DNA of 64,000 nucleotides. Source: Rhodospirillaceae bacterium (GTDB lineage Bacteria > Pseudomonadota > Alphaproteobacteria > SHVP01). The position numbers and the translations under genes were made by a program. The stretch is from the NCBI GenBank assembly GCA_002722055.1, contig PBKD01000014.1, forward strand, positions 204,533-268,532, given 5' to 3'. Positions within the stretch are counted from its first letter, which is position 1. The number at the start of each line of letters is the position of its first letter. This document shows positions 1-9,596 of this stretch, piece after piece. Under the pieces are notes generated by a model, which did no database searches, was not told the origin of the DNA, and saw only the letters and a list, made by a program, of their open reading frames with translations.

Positions 1-582
1 AACAATCAAATGGGTCGAGATATCTGTGATTTTTTCTTTTTCAACTAAACCATTTGCTTTTAAAGTCTCACCTGTCTCTACTATGTCAACTATAGTATCG
101 CATAAACCCAGACTAGGAGCGAGCTCAATAGCACCATTCAATTTAATACAATTGGCCTGAACTCCTATTTTTTCAAAGTGCCTTTTAGTTATATTAGGAT
201 ATTTTGTTGCAACTTTTTCATAACTAGCAGCCAGATTTCCATTTTTTAAACTTAAATTTACAGACCTTGCAATAACAAGCTTGCAAATGCCTATTTTTAA
301 ATCTAATGGCATATATAGTTCAGAATAACCTTGTTCTAAAATGTCATCTTGCCCAGCAATACCAATATCTGCAGCACCAAAAGCCACAAAGGTAGGTACG
401 TCAGAACTCCTAATTCTAACTAAGTCTATATCCTGATCATTTGTTGAAAATCTTAATTTACGAGATTTAGGATTATTAAATTCTTTCTCTGGCAAAATTT
501 CTGACTTCAGTATCAAGTCTACTGACTTATTCAAAATACGCCCCTTTGGTAATGCAAAGATAATTTTTTCAAAATCTTCCAA
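1..582 (-). CDS. hisG: ATP phosphoribosyltransferase (partial, runs off window start)
   Basis: Manual reverse translation: TTG start at 582, (M)EDFEKIIFALPKGRILNKSVDL...FGAADIGIAGQDDILEQGYSELYMPLDLKIG...NGAIELAPSLGLCDTIVDIVETGETLKANGL; upstream GGAG. Not in ORF track because the 3' end is off the window. Confidence 0.93.
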   Translation of the reverse strand, partial: MEDFEKIIFALPKGRILNKSVDLILKSEILPEKEFNNPKSRKLRFSTNDQDIDLVRIRSSDVPTFVAFGAADIGIAGQDDILEQGYSELYMPLDLKIGICKLVIARSVNLSLKNGNLAASYEKVATKYPNITKRHFEKIGVQANCIKLNGAIELAPSLGLCDTIVDIVETGETLKANGLVEKEKITDISTHLIV

Positions 583-617
583 GTTACTCTCCTAAAAATT
601 CTTTAATTGTATAATTC

Positions 618-1058
618 CTAGAGCCTTTCTAAATTGTGATTCGGAACAGTACCAGTTTTCCAGGGCTCAGATAAATCCTTTAATATGCACTCCACACACT
701 CAACCTCTAAATCAATCACAGCTCCACCAGCAAAATTCAAATATATGTGGATCAAATGACCTCCATCAGTTTGGTAATTTATAGCAAGTAACTCAAGTGG
801 TAAATTTTCTTTTTCATTATTTAAACTCTTTGTTCTAACTCTTAAAACACCTTGAAATCTTATAATTGAGTATATTCTCTCTTTTTTATTGATATTTTCC
901 CATTTAAATCTATTTACAAGAAGAATAAATGTTCTTTGTTTTTTTAAAAATGTCATGTTTTTTTTTAAAATTATTGAGTCTTGGACCATGCTTGAAATGA
1001 TATCTAAATCAATGAAATCTAAGGCTAATATATTTTTTTCATTATTATTTCTAACCAT
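618..1058 (-). CDS. DUF2948 family protein
   Basis: 146 aa ORF abutting murA; alphaproteobacterial DUF2948-like sequence and hisG-side context. Confidence 0.75.
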   Translation of the reverse strand: MVRNNNEKNILALDFIDLDIISSMVQDSIILKKNMTFLKKQRTFILLVNRFKWENINKKERIYSIIRFQGVLRVRTKSLNNEKENLPLELLAINYQTDGGHLIHIYLNFAGGAVIDLEVECVECILKDLSEPWKTGTVPNHNLERL

Positions 1059-2330
1059 TTAAAACCCAGTTATTCTATCAATATCCGCACCACAGTTTGT
1101 TAATTTTTGCACTAAATCTTCATAACCTCTGTCTAAGTGATATATTCTACTTATAACTGTTTCTCCTTGTGCAGCTAAACCAGCTAAAACTAATGATACC
1201 GATGCTCTAAGATCGGTGGCCATTACCGGAGCCCCTTTAAGTTTTTTAACACCTTTAATAATAGCAGTTGGACCTTCTTGGGTTATATTCGCTCCCATCC
1301 TTACCAATTCTGGAATATGCATGAATCTGTTTTCAAAAATATTCTCAGTTATTATTGAAGAACCATTAGCCAGAGATAATAGAGCCATTATTTGAGCTTG
1401 CATATCAGTTGGAAACCCAGGGTAGGGCTGAGTTGCTATATCAAATGGAATTATATCACCTTCTCTTGAGACAATAATAGCATCACCATCTTCCACAATT
1501 GATACACCCGTTTTTGAAAGAATATCAAATACTGAAAAAAGCTGATTAGTTTGAGCTCCCTGTAGCTTAATGACACCTCCGGTTATTGCGGCTGCTATAG
1601 CATAAGTGCCTGTCTCAATTCTATCGTTAGCTACTGTAAAATCTGTTTCACCAAGCTCATCCACCCCATAAATAGTTATTTTATCAGTACCTAAACCTAA
1701 AATTTTAGCACCCATCGTATTCAAAAATTTTCCTAATTCGGAAATTTCAGGCTCTTTCGCACAATTGAATAAAACAGTCTTACCCTTAGCTAGTGTAGCA
1801 GCCATCATAAGGTTTTCTGTAGCACCTACAGAGACTTTAGGTAAGTTAATTTCTGATCCTATTAAACCCTTTTTTGCCTCTGCATTGACATAACCATCTT
1901 CCAAAGAAATACTTGCACCCAAACTTTCAAGTCCATTTAAATGTATATCAATAGGCCTTGTCCCAATAGCGCATCCACCTGGTAATGAAACAGAAGCTTT
2001 ACCGTACCTAGCTAATAAAGCTCCTAAAACTAGAACTGACGCCCTCATCTTTCTAACTAATTCATAAGGTGCTTTATTGATTGTTATATTTGTATTATTA
2101 ATTTCTAGAACTTTACCATTAACTCCTGATGTAAGTTTTATTTCAGACCCAAAAAAAGTTAATAGTTCTAAAATTGTCCTCACATCTGCTAAGTCAGGAA
2201 CCTTTCTAACAGTAACCTTTCTTTCAGTAAGAAGACTGGCAATTATAATTGGCAAAGAAGCATTTTTAGATCCACTTACTTCAATAATACCATTTAATTT
2301 TATACCACCTCTAACTTTAATCTGGTCCAT
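1059..2330 (-). CDS. murA: UDP-N-acetylglucosamine 1-carboxyvinyltransferase
   Basis: MDQIKVRGGIKLNGIIEVSGSKNASLPIIIASLL..., LPGGCAIGTRPIDIHL, full length 423 aa. Confidence 0.97.
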   Translation of the reverse strand: MDQIKVRGGIKLNGIIEVSGSKNASLPIIIASLLTERKVTVRKVPDLADVRTILELLTFFGSEIKLTSGVNGKVLEINNTNITINKAPYELVRKMRASVLVLGALLARYGKASVSLPGGCAIGTRPIDIHLNGLESLGASISLEDGYVNAEAKKGLIGSEINLPKVSVGATENLMMAATLAKGKTVLFNCAKEPEISELGKFLNTMGAKILGLGTDKITIYGVDELGETDFTVANDRIETGTYAIAAAITGGVIKLQGAQTNQLFSVFDILSKTGVSIVEDGDAIIVSREGDIIPFDIATQPYPGFPTDMQAQIMALLSLANGSSIITENIFENRFMHIPELVRMGANITQEGPTAIIKGVKKLKGAPVMATDLRASVSLVLAGLAAQGETVISRIYHLDRGYEDLVQKLTNCGADIDRITGF

Positions 2331-2481
2331 TAAGATTATTAACCTTATTTTTAGTTGATGATTTTTGACTGTTCTTGTCCAAATTGTCTTGTGCTATTTT
2401 TCTTTTTTTAACCTGACTCTTCCTCCTCAGCAGGTTTTGCTTAAGAGCATGGGCAAGGTTTTTTGAGTTTTTCTTATTCAA
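2317..2481 (-). CDS. small conserved basic protein encoded just upstream of murA (54 aa, TTG start)
   Basis: Manual translation (M)NKKNSKNLAHALKQNLLRRKSQVKKRKIAQDNLDKNSQKSSTKNKVNNLNGPD*; stop overlaps the murA start codon region; resembles the small 'ALxxNLxRRKxQ' ORF seen near murA in alphaproteobacteria. Confidence 0.6.
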   Translation of the reverse strand: MNKKNSKNLAHALKQNLLRRKSQVKKRKIAQDNLDKNSQKSSTKNKVNNLNGPD

Positions 2482-2614
2482 ATTTATGTACCAATTTTAT
2501 AAAAATTAATTCCAATTCTATTATATCAAGCTGAAATATGAAAACTTTATATTAAATGATGCATAGACTATTTTATATTTCTGATATAATAAACATTAAT
2601 CTTTAGAGAAAATT

Positions 2615-2689
2615 GCCGCCGTAGCTCAGGGGTAGAGCACACCCTTGGTAAGGGTGGGGTCGGAAGTTCAATTCTTCCCGGCGGCACCA
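2615..2689 (+). tRNA. tRNA-Thr(GGT), CCA encoded
   Basis: Acceptor GCCGCCG/CGGCGGC, D-arm AGCTCAGGGGTAGAGC, anticodon stem CACCC-TTGGTAA-GGGTG, T-arm GGAAGTTCAATTCTTCC, 3' ACCA. Confidence 0.97.
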
Positions 2690-2778
2690 AGCTAATATTA
2701 TTTAAATTTTTTACTAATTATTAACCAATTTTGTTTATAAAATACTTGTTCATATGAACAAACATCCTCCCAATAACT

Positions 2779-2806
2779 GACGGAGCTAAAAGCTCCGTCT
2801 TTTTTT
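2779..2806 (+). terminator. Rho-independent terminator downstream of tRNA-Thr
   Basis: Perfect 9-bp stem GACGGAGCT-AAA-AGCTCCGTC followed by TTTTTTT. Confidence 0.85.
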
Positions 2807-3683
2807 AATTTAAATCTTTTACAACTCGAAACCCAATATTGTAACTAAATAAGTTTGAAGGAAATTTACTACGCGCTTCAGGAGTAATTAATTTAGGTAT
2901 ATAATACCATGAACCACTCTTTATAACTCTATTTTCACATGAATTTTTTGTTTTATCTTTTTGTAACTTTTTACCATTCTTACCTAACCAACAATCACTT
3001 GTCCATTCCCAAACATTTCCATTCATATCATATAGCCCAAAATTATTTGGCTTAAATGATCCGACTGGCGAGCTCTGTTTTCCATCCCATTTCGTTCCAC
3101 AAACCCTACAATTGGCATAATTTTTCTTTAAAGCATTACCCCACCAGAACTTAGATTTAGTGTTAGATCTTGCCGCATATTGCCACTCTTGCTCTGTTGG
3201 AAGTCTGTAGTTTCCATCAGTGATTTGGTTTAAATAACTTATATAATCTTTAGCATCAAACCAACTTATATTAATAATAGGAAGATCACTTTTTCCCCAA
3301 CCTTGATCTGAAGGAATTTTCTTACAGACTTTTTGTTTAACACATTCAAGCCATTGAGACCAAGTAATCTCAAATATGCTCATTGCAAAAGGTTTATCAA
3401 TTATTATTTGATTAAATTCTGATTTTGAGCCTGCAACTATAATATCTTTATAATTTATTTTCCCCGACGGTATAACTACCATTTCTGGGCATCTTTCACA
3501 CTCTTTGAAAGTGCTTAATTCTCTAGGCGTGATAACAACCGATTTATCAGCAAAAGATTTATTATTTATTAAAAAAAAACTAAAAAAAGCTACATAAATC
3601 AGATTAATTAGTATTATTATATTAATTTTCACGATAATTATACCTATTGACAGTAGATTACATAAACAAACTGTTGTTAACAT
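2805..3683 (-). CDS. formylglycine-generating-enzyme/sulfatase-modifying factor (SUMF1) domain protein, exported
   Basis: FEITWSQWLECV...ISWFDAKDYISYLNQ...YRLPTEQEWQYAARS...NNFGLYDMNGNVWEWTSDCW...RVIKSGSW...IGFRVVKDL; hydrophobic N-terminus; true start may be an internal GTG (VKINII...). Confidence 0.88.
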   Translation of the reverse strand: MLTTVCLCNLLSIGIIIVKINIIILINLIYVAFFSFFLINNKSFADKSVVITPRELSTFKECERCPEMVVIPSGKINYKDIIVAGSKSEFNQIIIDKPFAMSIFEITWSQWLECVKQKVCKKIPSDQGWGKSDLPIINISWFDAKDYISYLNQITDGNYRLPTEQEWQYAARSNTKSKFWWGNALKKNYANCRVCGTKWDGKQSSPVGSFKPNNFGLYDMNGNVWEWTSDCWLGKNGKKLQKDKTKNSCENRVIKSGSWYYIPKLITPEARSKFPSNLFSYNIGFRVVKDLN

Positions 3684-3792
3684 AGACTATAATATTTAGA
3701 TTTTTATTTATAGTTTAGTCTTTTATTTATTTTTTTTGTAAAAATTTAATTATAACTATCTGTTAAATTTTTATATAGGGGTTGTTCATAAG

Positions 3793-6195
3793 TTGATTAA
3801 TAATAAAGAAAATCAAGATAAAACAGATAATAATAACAAAAGGTCTAAGCGACCCTCTTGGAAAAAATTTATTGACTGGTGGAAGAAGGGTAGACTTATA
3901 GCCTTGATCATACTTCTTATCTTATGTGTAATCAAAGCCTCTGAATTAACTCCTGGAGGCCCAATCAACTCGATAAGAAAAAACACATTTCAACCTTTAC
4001 AAGCTTTTCTTTTTGATTTTTATCAAACACAAAAACCAAGAGAGATTCCAGATAACCAAGAAAGACCTGTCGTCATTGTTGATATAGATGATGAGAGCTT
4101 AGCATCCCTTGGACAATGGCCTTGGCCAAGAGATGTATTAACACAAATGCTTCAAAATTTAATGCAAAGTGGCGCTATATCAGTTGGATTCGACGTCATC
4201 TTTGCTGAAGAAGATAGATTATCTCCGAACCTTGTAGCAAGTAGAGCAAGTGCAAGAAATTTAAACCCGAATACTATAAAAGAACTTGAAGCTCTTCCAA
4301 GTAACGATGCTATTTTTGCTAATACACTCAAACAAAGTCGTGTTGTTCTTGGCCAAGCTGCCAGAGGGACAGCCATTCCTGGACAAAGGAAGGGCTTACC
4401 TAGATCACCTCCCTTGGCTAGAAAAGGAGAAAAACCCTATCCTTTCCTCAATTCAAACTTTCAAGCAGTTCTAAGAAACTATAAAATCCTTGAGAAAGCC
4501 TCTCCGGGCCTTGGTATGCTGAATGTAGAGCCTGATCCAGACGGAATAGTTAGAAAAGTACCTATAATTATCAAAATTGAATATCTAAAGAAAAACGGAA
4601 AAATAAGAAAAAAAATATACCCTACGCTTACTTTAGAAATGCTTCGCCAAGCTACGGGTAAACCAAAAAGACCACTTGTTGTGTTTTCAAATAATGTAGG
4701 CATTACAAAAGTGGCTCTAACTAAAGATTACTTCATACCAACTGAGCCTAATGGGGAAATATGGGTCTACTATGCCAAACCAGGAGAACAAACCGATGAT
4801 TTGTATGTTTCGGCTAAGGATGTAATTTCTGGCTTAATCCCTCCAGAACGTTTTAAAAATAAATTTGTGTTGGTTGGAACCTCTGCCGTTGGTCTAAGAG
4901 ATATTAGAGCTACTCCTATATCAAATAATCTCCCTGGGGTTGAAGTTCATGCGAATATGCTAGAAACTATTTTATTTAAAACTCCATTGACCAGAGGCGA
5001 AACAGCACCTGCTCTAGAAATTTTAATAGCTATAATTACTGGCGTATTATTAATAATACTTTTACCTACTATAGGTGCTAGCTGGTCACTTCTTCTTGTT
5101 GGAGTTATGTCAATTATATTAGTTTCATTCTCTTGGTTTTCATTTGCAGGGATTGATAACCCATTTATTTCTTTACCAGGCAGAGAGCTAATTGATTTTA
5201 GTTTTTTTGCTATAGCCATACTAATTTTATATTCCTACCTTACTTATACAAGTTTTTCAGCTACCTCCGCTGAAAAAAAACAGGTGCGAGGAGCATTTGC
5301 TCAATACCTCTCTCCGGCCCTTGTTGAGCAGTTAGCAGATGAACCTGATAGGTTAATATTAGGTGGCGAAATGAAATCAATGACATTTTTATTTTGTGAT
5401 GTTAGAGGTTTCACTGCTATTTCTGAAACATTCAAAACAAACCCTCAAGGCTTAACCTCTCTAATAAATAAGTTTTTAACACCTATGACAGATATTATCA
5501 TGGAAAGGAAAGGAACAATTGATAAGTATATGGGTGACTGCATAATGGCTTTCTGGAACGCGCCCCTTGATGATGAAAATCATCCACAAAATGCTGGAAA
5601 CTCTGCGCTTGCAATGTTTGAGCACCTTCCAAAGCTTAACGAAAGACTAAAAAAAGAAGCTGAAGAGGAAAATAGAGACTTCCACCCAGTAAGAATAGGG
5701 ATTGGGATCAACACTGGTGAATGTGTTGTAGGTAATATGGGATCAGATAAACGCTTTGATTATTCTGTTTTGGGTGATCCTGTAAATCTAGCTGCACGGC
5801 TTGAAGGTCAATCAAAAAATTACGGGGTTGACATAGTAATTGGCGAAGAAACACAGAAAACTATGAATGACTGGGCTACGATAGAATTAGATCTTATAGC
5901 TGTAAAAGGAAAGGCTGAAGCTGTAAGGATATTTGCTCTAATAGGTAACGAAGAATATAAAATGAAACCTGAATTTCAAAGATTATATGAAGCAAATTCT
6001 AAAATGCTAATTGCATACCGAAATAAAGAATGGGATGAAGCAGATAAACTTATTGATGAAACAAAAAAACTTGCTGATAGTGTTAATATTGAAATTGAAA
6101 CTCTAAACATACTTTATAAAGAAAGAATTGATGAGTATAGACAAAACCCTCCCCCAGAGGATTGGGATGGCGTTTTTGTAGCAACATCTAAATAG
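3793..6195 (+). CDS. CHASE2-domain adenylate cyclase (class III)
   Basis: N-terminal CHASE2, TM helices, then MTFLFCDVRGFTAISE...IDKYMGDCIMAFWNAP...GIGINTGECVVGNMGSDKRFDYSVLGDPVNLAARLE. Confidence 0.93.
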   Translation: MINNKENQDKTDNNNKRSKRPSWKKFIDWWKKGRLIALIILLILCVIKASELTPGGPINSIRKNTFQPLQAFLFDFYQTQKPREIPDNQERPVVIVDIDDESLASLGQWPWPRDVLTQMLQNLMQSGAISVGFDVIFAEEDRLSPNLVASRASARNLNPNTIKELEALPSNDAIFANTLKQSRVVLGQAARGTAIPGQRKGLPRSPPLARKGEKPYPFLNSNFQAVLRNYKILEKASPGLGMLNVEPDPDGIVRKVPIIIKIEYLKKNGKIRKKIYPTLTLEMLRQATGKPKRPLVVFSNNVGITKVALTKDYFIPTEPNGEIWVYYAKPGEQTDDLYVSAKDVISGLIPPERFKNKFVLVGTSAVGLRDIRATPISNNLPGVEVHANMLETILFKTPLTRGETAPALEILIAIITGVLLIILLPTIGASWSLLLVGVMSIILVSFSWFSFAGIDNPFISLPGRELIDFSFFAIAILILYSYLTYTSFSATSAEKKQVRGAFAQYLSPALVEQLADEPDRLILGGEMKSMTFLFCDVRGFTAISETFKTNPQGLTSLINKFLTPMTDIIMERKGTIDKYMGDCIMAFWNAPLDDENHPQNAGNSALAMFEHLPKLNERLKKEAEEENRDFHPVRIGIGINTGECVVGNMGSDKRFDYSVLGDPVNLAARLEGQSKNYGVDIVIGEETQKTMNDWATIELDLIAVKGKAEAVRIFALIGNEEYKMKPEFQRLYEANSKMLIAYRNKEWDEADKLIDETKKLADSVNIEIETLNILYKERIDEYRQNPPPEDWDGVFVATSK

Positions 6196-6214
6196 ATTTT
6201 TTTATAACAAATTA

Positions 6215-6610
6215 ATGACTATAAATGATCAGAATTTTTTAAAAATTGAAGAAATAATAATTGGAAATACTAAGGCAATTATATTTCAAAATAATAATAC
6301 CGAAGATTACCAAACTGGGGTAATTATTGAAGCAGAAAAAAATATTAATTTCAATTATATCTCCTCTGAGCTTATAAACTTTTATTTCGTAAAACTAATG
6401 AATATAAACACTAATACATTAAGCAATAAAATTTGTTGCTTAGTCAGTCAAAGTATAAAATTTACAAATGAAGCTGAATATAATAAATTTTTTGTTTCAA
6501 AATCAGAGATCACAAAGAAAACAAAAAACCTAATTTTTTTAAAAACTCACTTCTTTAATAATCAATGTGACATAATTGCATTTTCAAATTCTATTTGGAA
6601 AATCACCTGA
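6215..6610 (+). CDS. hypothetical protein, possible divergent PaaI-like hotdog protein
   Basis: 131 aa ORF; C-terminal half IKFTNEAEYNKFFVSKSEITKKTKNLIFLKTHFFNNQCDIIAFSNSIWKI resembles the hotdog strand pattern. Confidence 0.55.
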   Translation: MTINDQNFLKIEEIIIGNTKAIIFQNNNTEDYQTGVIIEAEKNINFNYISSELINFYFVKLMNINTNTLSNKICCLVSQSIKFTNEAEYNKFFVSKSEITKKTKNLIFLKTHFFNNQCDIIAFSNSIWKIT

Positions 6611-6615
6611 AATTC

Positions 6616-6915
6616 TTAGCCCATCATCCCCTGTATTTTCATAGCTAAACCCATATTTCCATCTATTTTTAATTTTCCCATCATGAAAGCAGTAGTCGGA
6701 TCAAGTTCGCCACTTTGTATTTGCATAAAATCTTCAGATGACAACGTTATTGTACAGTCCGCATCGTCATTATTATTATTTACTAAATTTGGAATTATTG
6801 AAGCATCTACAAAAATTACACCTACATCACCTAAGTCAAATTTAATTTTTCCTCCTATACCACAGTCCTCACCAACCTTTTCCCGTATTTTTTTAGTTTC
6901 TTCTTCTAAATTCAT
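6616..6915 (-). CDS. SCP2 sterol-binding domain protein
   Basis: MNLEEETKKIREKVGEDCGIGGKIKFDLGD...DADCTITLSSEDFMQIQSGELDPTTAFMMGKLKIDGNMGLAMKIQGMMG; start moved from 6966 to 6915 because of AGGAG SD and to remove overlap with the divergent gene. Confidence 0.9.
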   Translation of the reverse strand: MNLEEETKKIREKVGEDCGIGGKIKFDLGDVGVIFVDASIIPNLVNNNNDDADCTITLSSEDFMQIQSGELDPTTAFMMGKLKIDGNMGLAMKIQGMMG

Positions 6916-6949
6916 GGAGTATCTCCTATTATTTAGGTTTGAATAAATT

Positions 6950-7786
6950 ATGCCTGAGAACAACATGGATTATATTTCTAATAATTGCAAATGGATAAAA
7001 CATCAACTAGATGGTTTTTGTTTAACAATATCACTCAATCGACCTGATTCAAGAAACGCTATGAATGTAGAAATGGCTATTGAGATATACGATACTTTTT
7101 TAAATTTATCTCAGATTGATCAGATAGATGTTGTTGTGATTAAAGCAGAAGGAAAACACTTCTGTGCTGGAGGTGATTTGAAAGATATGATTGATAATAT
7201 CGAGGAACCAAAAAGAGGTGTTGAAGATCAATTATATTCAGTAAATAGACGTTTTGGAGATCTATTAACCAAAATTAATGAGTGCCCTAAAACTGTTATT
7301 TCTGTTGTACATGGCGCAGCTAGAGGTGGTGGTTTTGGTATAGCTTGTGTTTCAGACGTTGTGATTGGAACAGAAGATTCTTCTTACGCCATGCCCGAGA
7401 CAGGTTTTGGCTTACCTGGTGCACAGATTATTCCATTTGTAGTTAGTAGAATTGGCCATTTTCAAACCAGAAGATTAGTTACCACAGGAGATATAATCTC
7501 CGGAGAAGAAGCGTATAAATTAGGTTTAATTAATTATTTATGTAAAAATTTAGATGAAGCTTCAATCAGACTAGATGAAACCTTAAAAAAAATTAAGTAT
7601 AGATCTCCAAATGGCATCCAAGAGAGCAAGAGACTAATTAATGAAGTAAGTAAAAAAACATCATCTGACTTATTAGACGATGGAGCTAGAACTGTTGCTT
7701 ATATGTCAAGAAACAGTGATGGAGCAGAGGGTTTAAAAGCATTCTTTGAAAAAAGAAAACCATCTTGGAGCAAAAGGAAAGGTTAG
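6950..7786 (+). CDS. enoyl-CoA hydratase/isomerase family protein
   Basis: SLNRPDSRNAMNVEM...VVIKAEGKHFCAGGDLKDM...VHGAARGGGFGIACVSDVVIG. Confidence 0.92.
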   Translation: MPENNMDYISNNCKWIKHQLDGFCLTISLNRPDSRNAMNVEMAIEIYDTFLNLSQIDQIDVVVIKAEGKHFCAGGDLKDMIDNIEEPKRGVEDQLYSVNRRFGDLLTKINECPKTVISVVHGAARGGGFGIACVSDVVIGTEDSSYAMPETGFGLPGAQIIPFVVSRIGHFQTRRLVTTGDIISGEEAYKLGLINYLCKNLDEASIRLDETLKKIKYRSPNGIQESKRLINEVSKKTSSDLLDDGARTVAYMSRNSDGAEGLKAFFEKRKPSWSKRKG

Positions 7787-7788
7787 AT

Positions 7789-9579
7789 CTAAAAATTTGA
7801 ACTTTCAATAGACATCAAAGTCTTTGACCCAGCCGTAATTTTTGATAATAGTGAGGAAGTTTCAGGCAAAATTTTGTTCATATAGAATTTTGAAAGATTT
7901 ATTTTATCTTGATGAAACTGTTTATCAGAGTCTTTTTCATTAAGCTTAGATAAACTTGTCTTCGCCATCATTGCCCACATATAACCAAGAGTAACAATTC
8001 CAAATAACTTTAGATAATCAGATGACGCTCCTGCTGCTTCATTTGGGTTTGACATACCGTTCTCAGCCACCCATGCTGATGCTTGCTGCAGACGTGCAAA
8101 TGATTTTGCTAGCGGCATAATAATATCTGATATGTCCTTATCAGATATATTTTCTTTAATAAATTTATCAACGGGGTGAAAAAACTGCCTTAATAACCTT
8201 CCCATATCTTGAGGCAATTTCCTCCCAACTAAATCTAAAGCTTGAATCCCGCTTGTACCTTCATATAACTGAGTAATTCTTGTATCTCTAACAAACTGTT
8301 CCATACCATGATCACGAATATATCCATGGCCACCATAACACTGTAAAGCTAGATTTACATTTTCAAAGCTTGTGTCTGTTAAGAAGGCTTTAGCAATAGG
8401 TGTCATCAAAGCCAAAAATTCAGAAGCATTTTTCTTAGTATCAGAGTCTGGGTGATGCTCGGCAATATCAATATTTAACGCAATCCAGATCGATAAAGCT
8501 CTTGCAGATTCATTAAATGACTTAACAGACAAAAGCATTCGTCTTACGTCTGGGTGGACAATAATAGGATCCGCAGGAAGTTCTGGGTTTACTGGAGAAT
8601 TAAGACTTCTTCCTTGAAGCCTATCTTTCGTATATTCTGCAGCACTCTGATACGCAACCTCTGACATACCTAAACCTTGAATACCAACCCCTAATCTTGC
8701 CTCATTCATCATGATAAACATTGCTTTCATACCTTTATTCTTCTCACCCAAAAGGTACCCTGTTGCAGATTCGTACTTCATCTCACATGTTGAGGATGCT
8801 TTAATACCCATTTTATTTTCAATTGATAAACATTTGACATTATTCTTATCTGTTAATTCTCCATTATCATTAGATAAAAACTTTGGAACTATGAATAGAC
8901 TTATACCTTTTATTCCTGTTGGTGCATCTGGAAGCCTGGCTAAAACTAAATGTACTATGTTTTCACTTAAATCATGTTCTCCGGCAGATATAAAAATTTT
9001 AGAACCTGTAATTAGATAAGAACCATCTGGACAAGGTTCTGCTTTAGTTTTTATTAAGCCTAAATCTGTTCCACAATGTGCTTCAGTGAGATTCATTGTC
9101 CCAGTCCATTTTCCATCTGAGAACTTCGGAAGGTAAAGTTTCTTTTGTTCACTGTTTCCAATTTTTTCAATTGCCTTATATGCTCCTTGTGTAAGGCCTG
9201 GATACATTCCAAAAGCCATATTTGTAGAAACAATCATCTCCGAAACAATTACTCCAATGATTGTTGGCAAACCTTGTCCGCCAAATTCCTCATCAAAAGT
9301 AAGGCTAGACCAACCACCTTTTATAAATGTATTATAAGCTTCTTTAAATCCATCCGGAGTCTTAACATCTCCTTCTTCAAATTTACAACCTTCTGAATCT
9401 CCTGATTGGTTTAGTGGAAGCAAAACATTTTGGGTAAATTTTGATGCTTCTTCTAAAATCATAGTTGTAATTTCAGGATTAATTTTTTTAAACCTATCAA
9501 GATTTGAATAATTATTTATTTTGAAAACAGAATTAATTAAATATTCTATATCTTTAATTGGAGCTTCATATTTTTGCAT
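7789..9579 (-). CDS. acyl-CoA dehydrogenase (C-terminal-extended family)
   Basis: GGWSSLTFDEEFGGQGLP...GTMNLTEAHCGTDLGLIKTKA...YGGHGYIRDHGMEQFVRDTRITQLYEGTSGIQALDLVGRKL. Confidence 0.95.
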   Translation of the reverse strand: MQKYEAPIKDIEYLINSVFKINNYSNLDRFKKINPEITTMILEEASKFTQNVLLPLNQSGDSEGCKFEEGDVKTPDGFKEAYNTFIKGGWSSLTFDEEFGGQGLPTIIGVIVSEMIVSTNMAFGMYPGLTQGAYKAIEKIGNSEQKKLYLPKFSDGKWTGTMNLTEAHCGTDLGLIKTKAEPCPDGSYLITGSKIFISAGEHDLSENIVHLVLARLPDAPTGIKGISLFIVPKFLSNDNGELTDKNNVKCLSIENKMGIKASSTCEMKYESATGYLLGEKNKGMKAMFIMMNEARLGVGIQGLGMSEVAYQSAAEYTKDRLQGRSLNSPVNPELPADPIIVHPDVRRMLLSVKSFNESARALSIWIALNIDIAEHHPDSDTKKNASEFLALMTPIAKAFLTDTSFENVNLALQCYGGHGYIRDHGMEQFVRDTRITQLYEGTSGIQALDLVGRKLPQDMGRLLRQFFHPVDKFIKENISDKDISDIIMPLAKSFARLQQASAWVAENGMSNPNEAAGASSDYLKLFGIVTLGYMWAMMAKTSLSKLNEKDSDKQFHQDKINLSKFYMNKILPETSSLLSKITAGSKTLMSIESSNF

Positions 9580-9596
9580 TTTTACCTCAGAAAAAG

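Noticed and set aside
2077-2358. 93-aa + strand ORF
   Set aside because: Antisense to murA, no recognisable domain; chance ORF.
2746-2761. GTTC-N4-GAAC considered as a LexA box
   Set aside because: Alphaproteobacterial LexA typically uses GTTC-N7-GTTC direct repeats and no SOS gene is downstream.
4152-4376. 74-aa - strand ORF (and 4286-4474, 4479-4703, 4947-5219)
   Set aside because: All lie inside the CHASE2-cyclase gene in other frames; no family features.
8711-9019. 102-aa + strand ORF (and 9145-9396, 9898-10179, 10279-10491)
   Set aside because: Antisense to strongly supported acyl-CoA dehydrogenase and 3-hydroxyacyl-CoA dehydrogenase genes.
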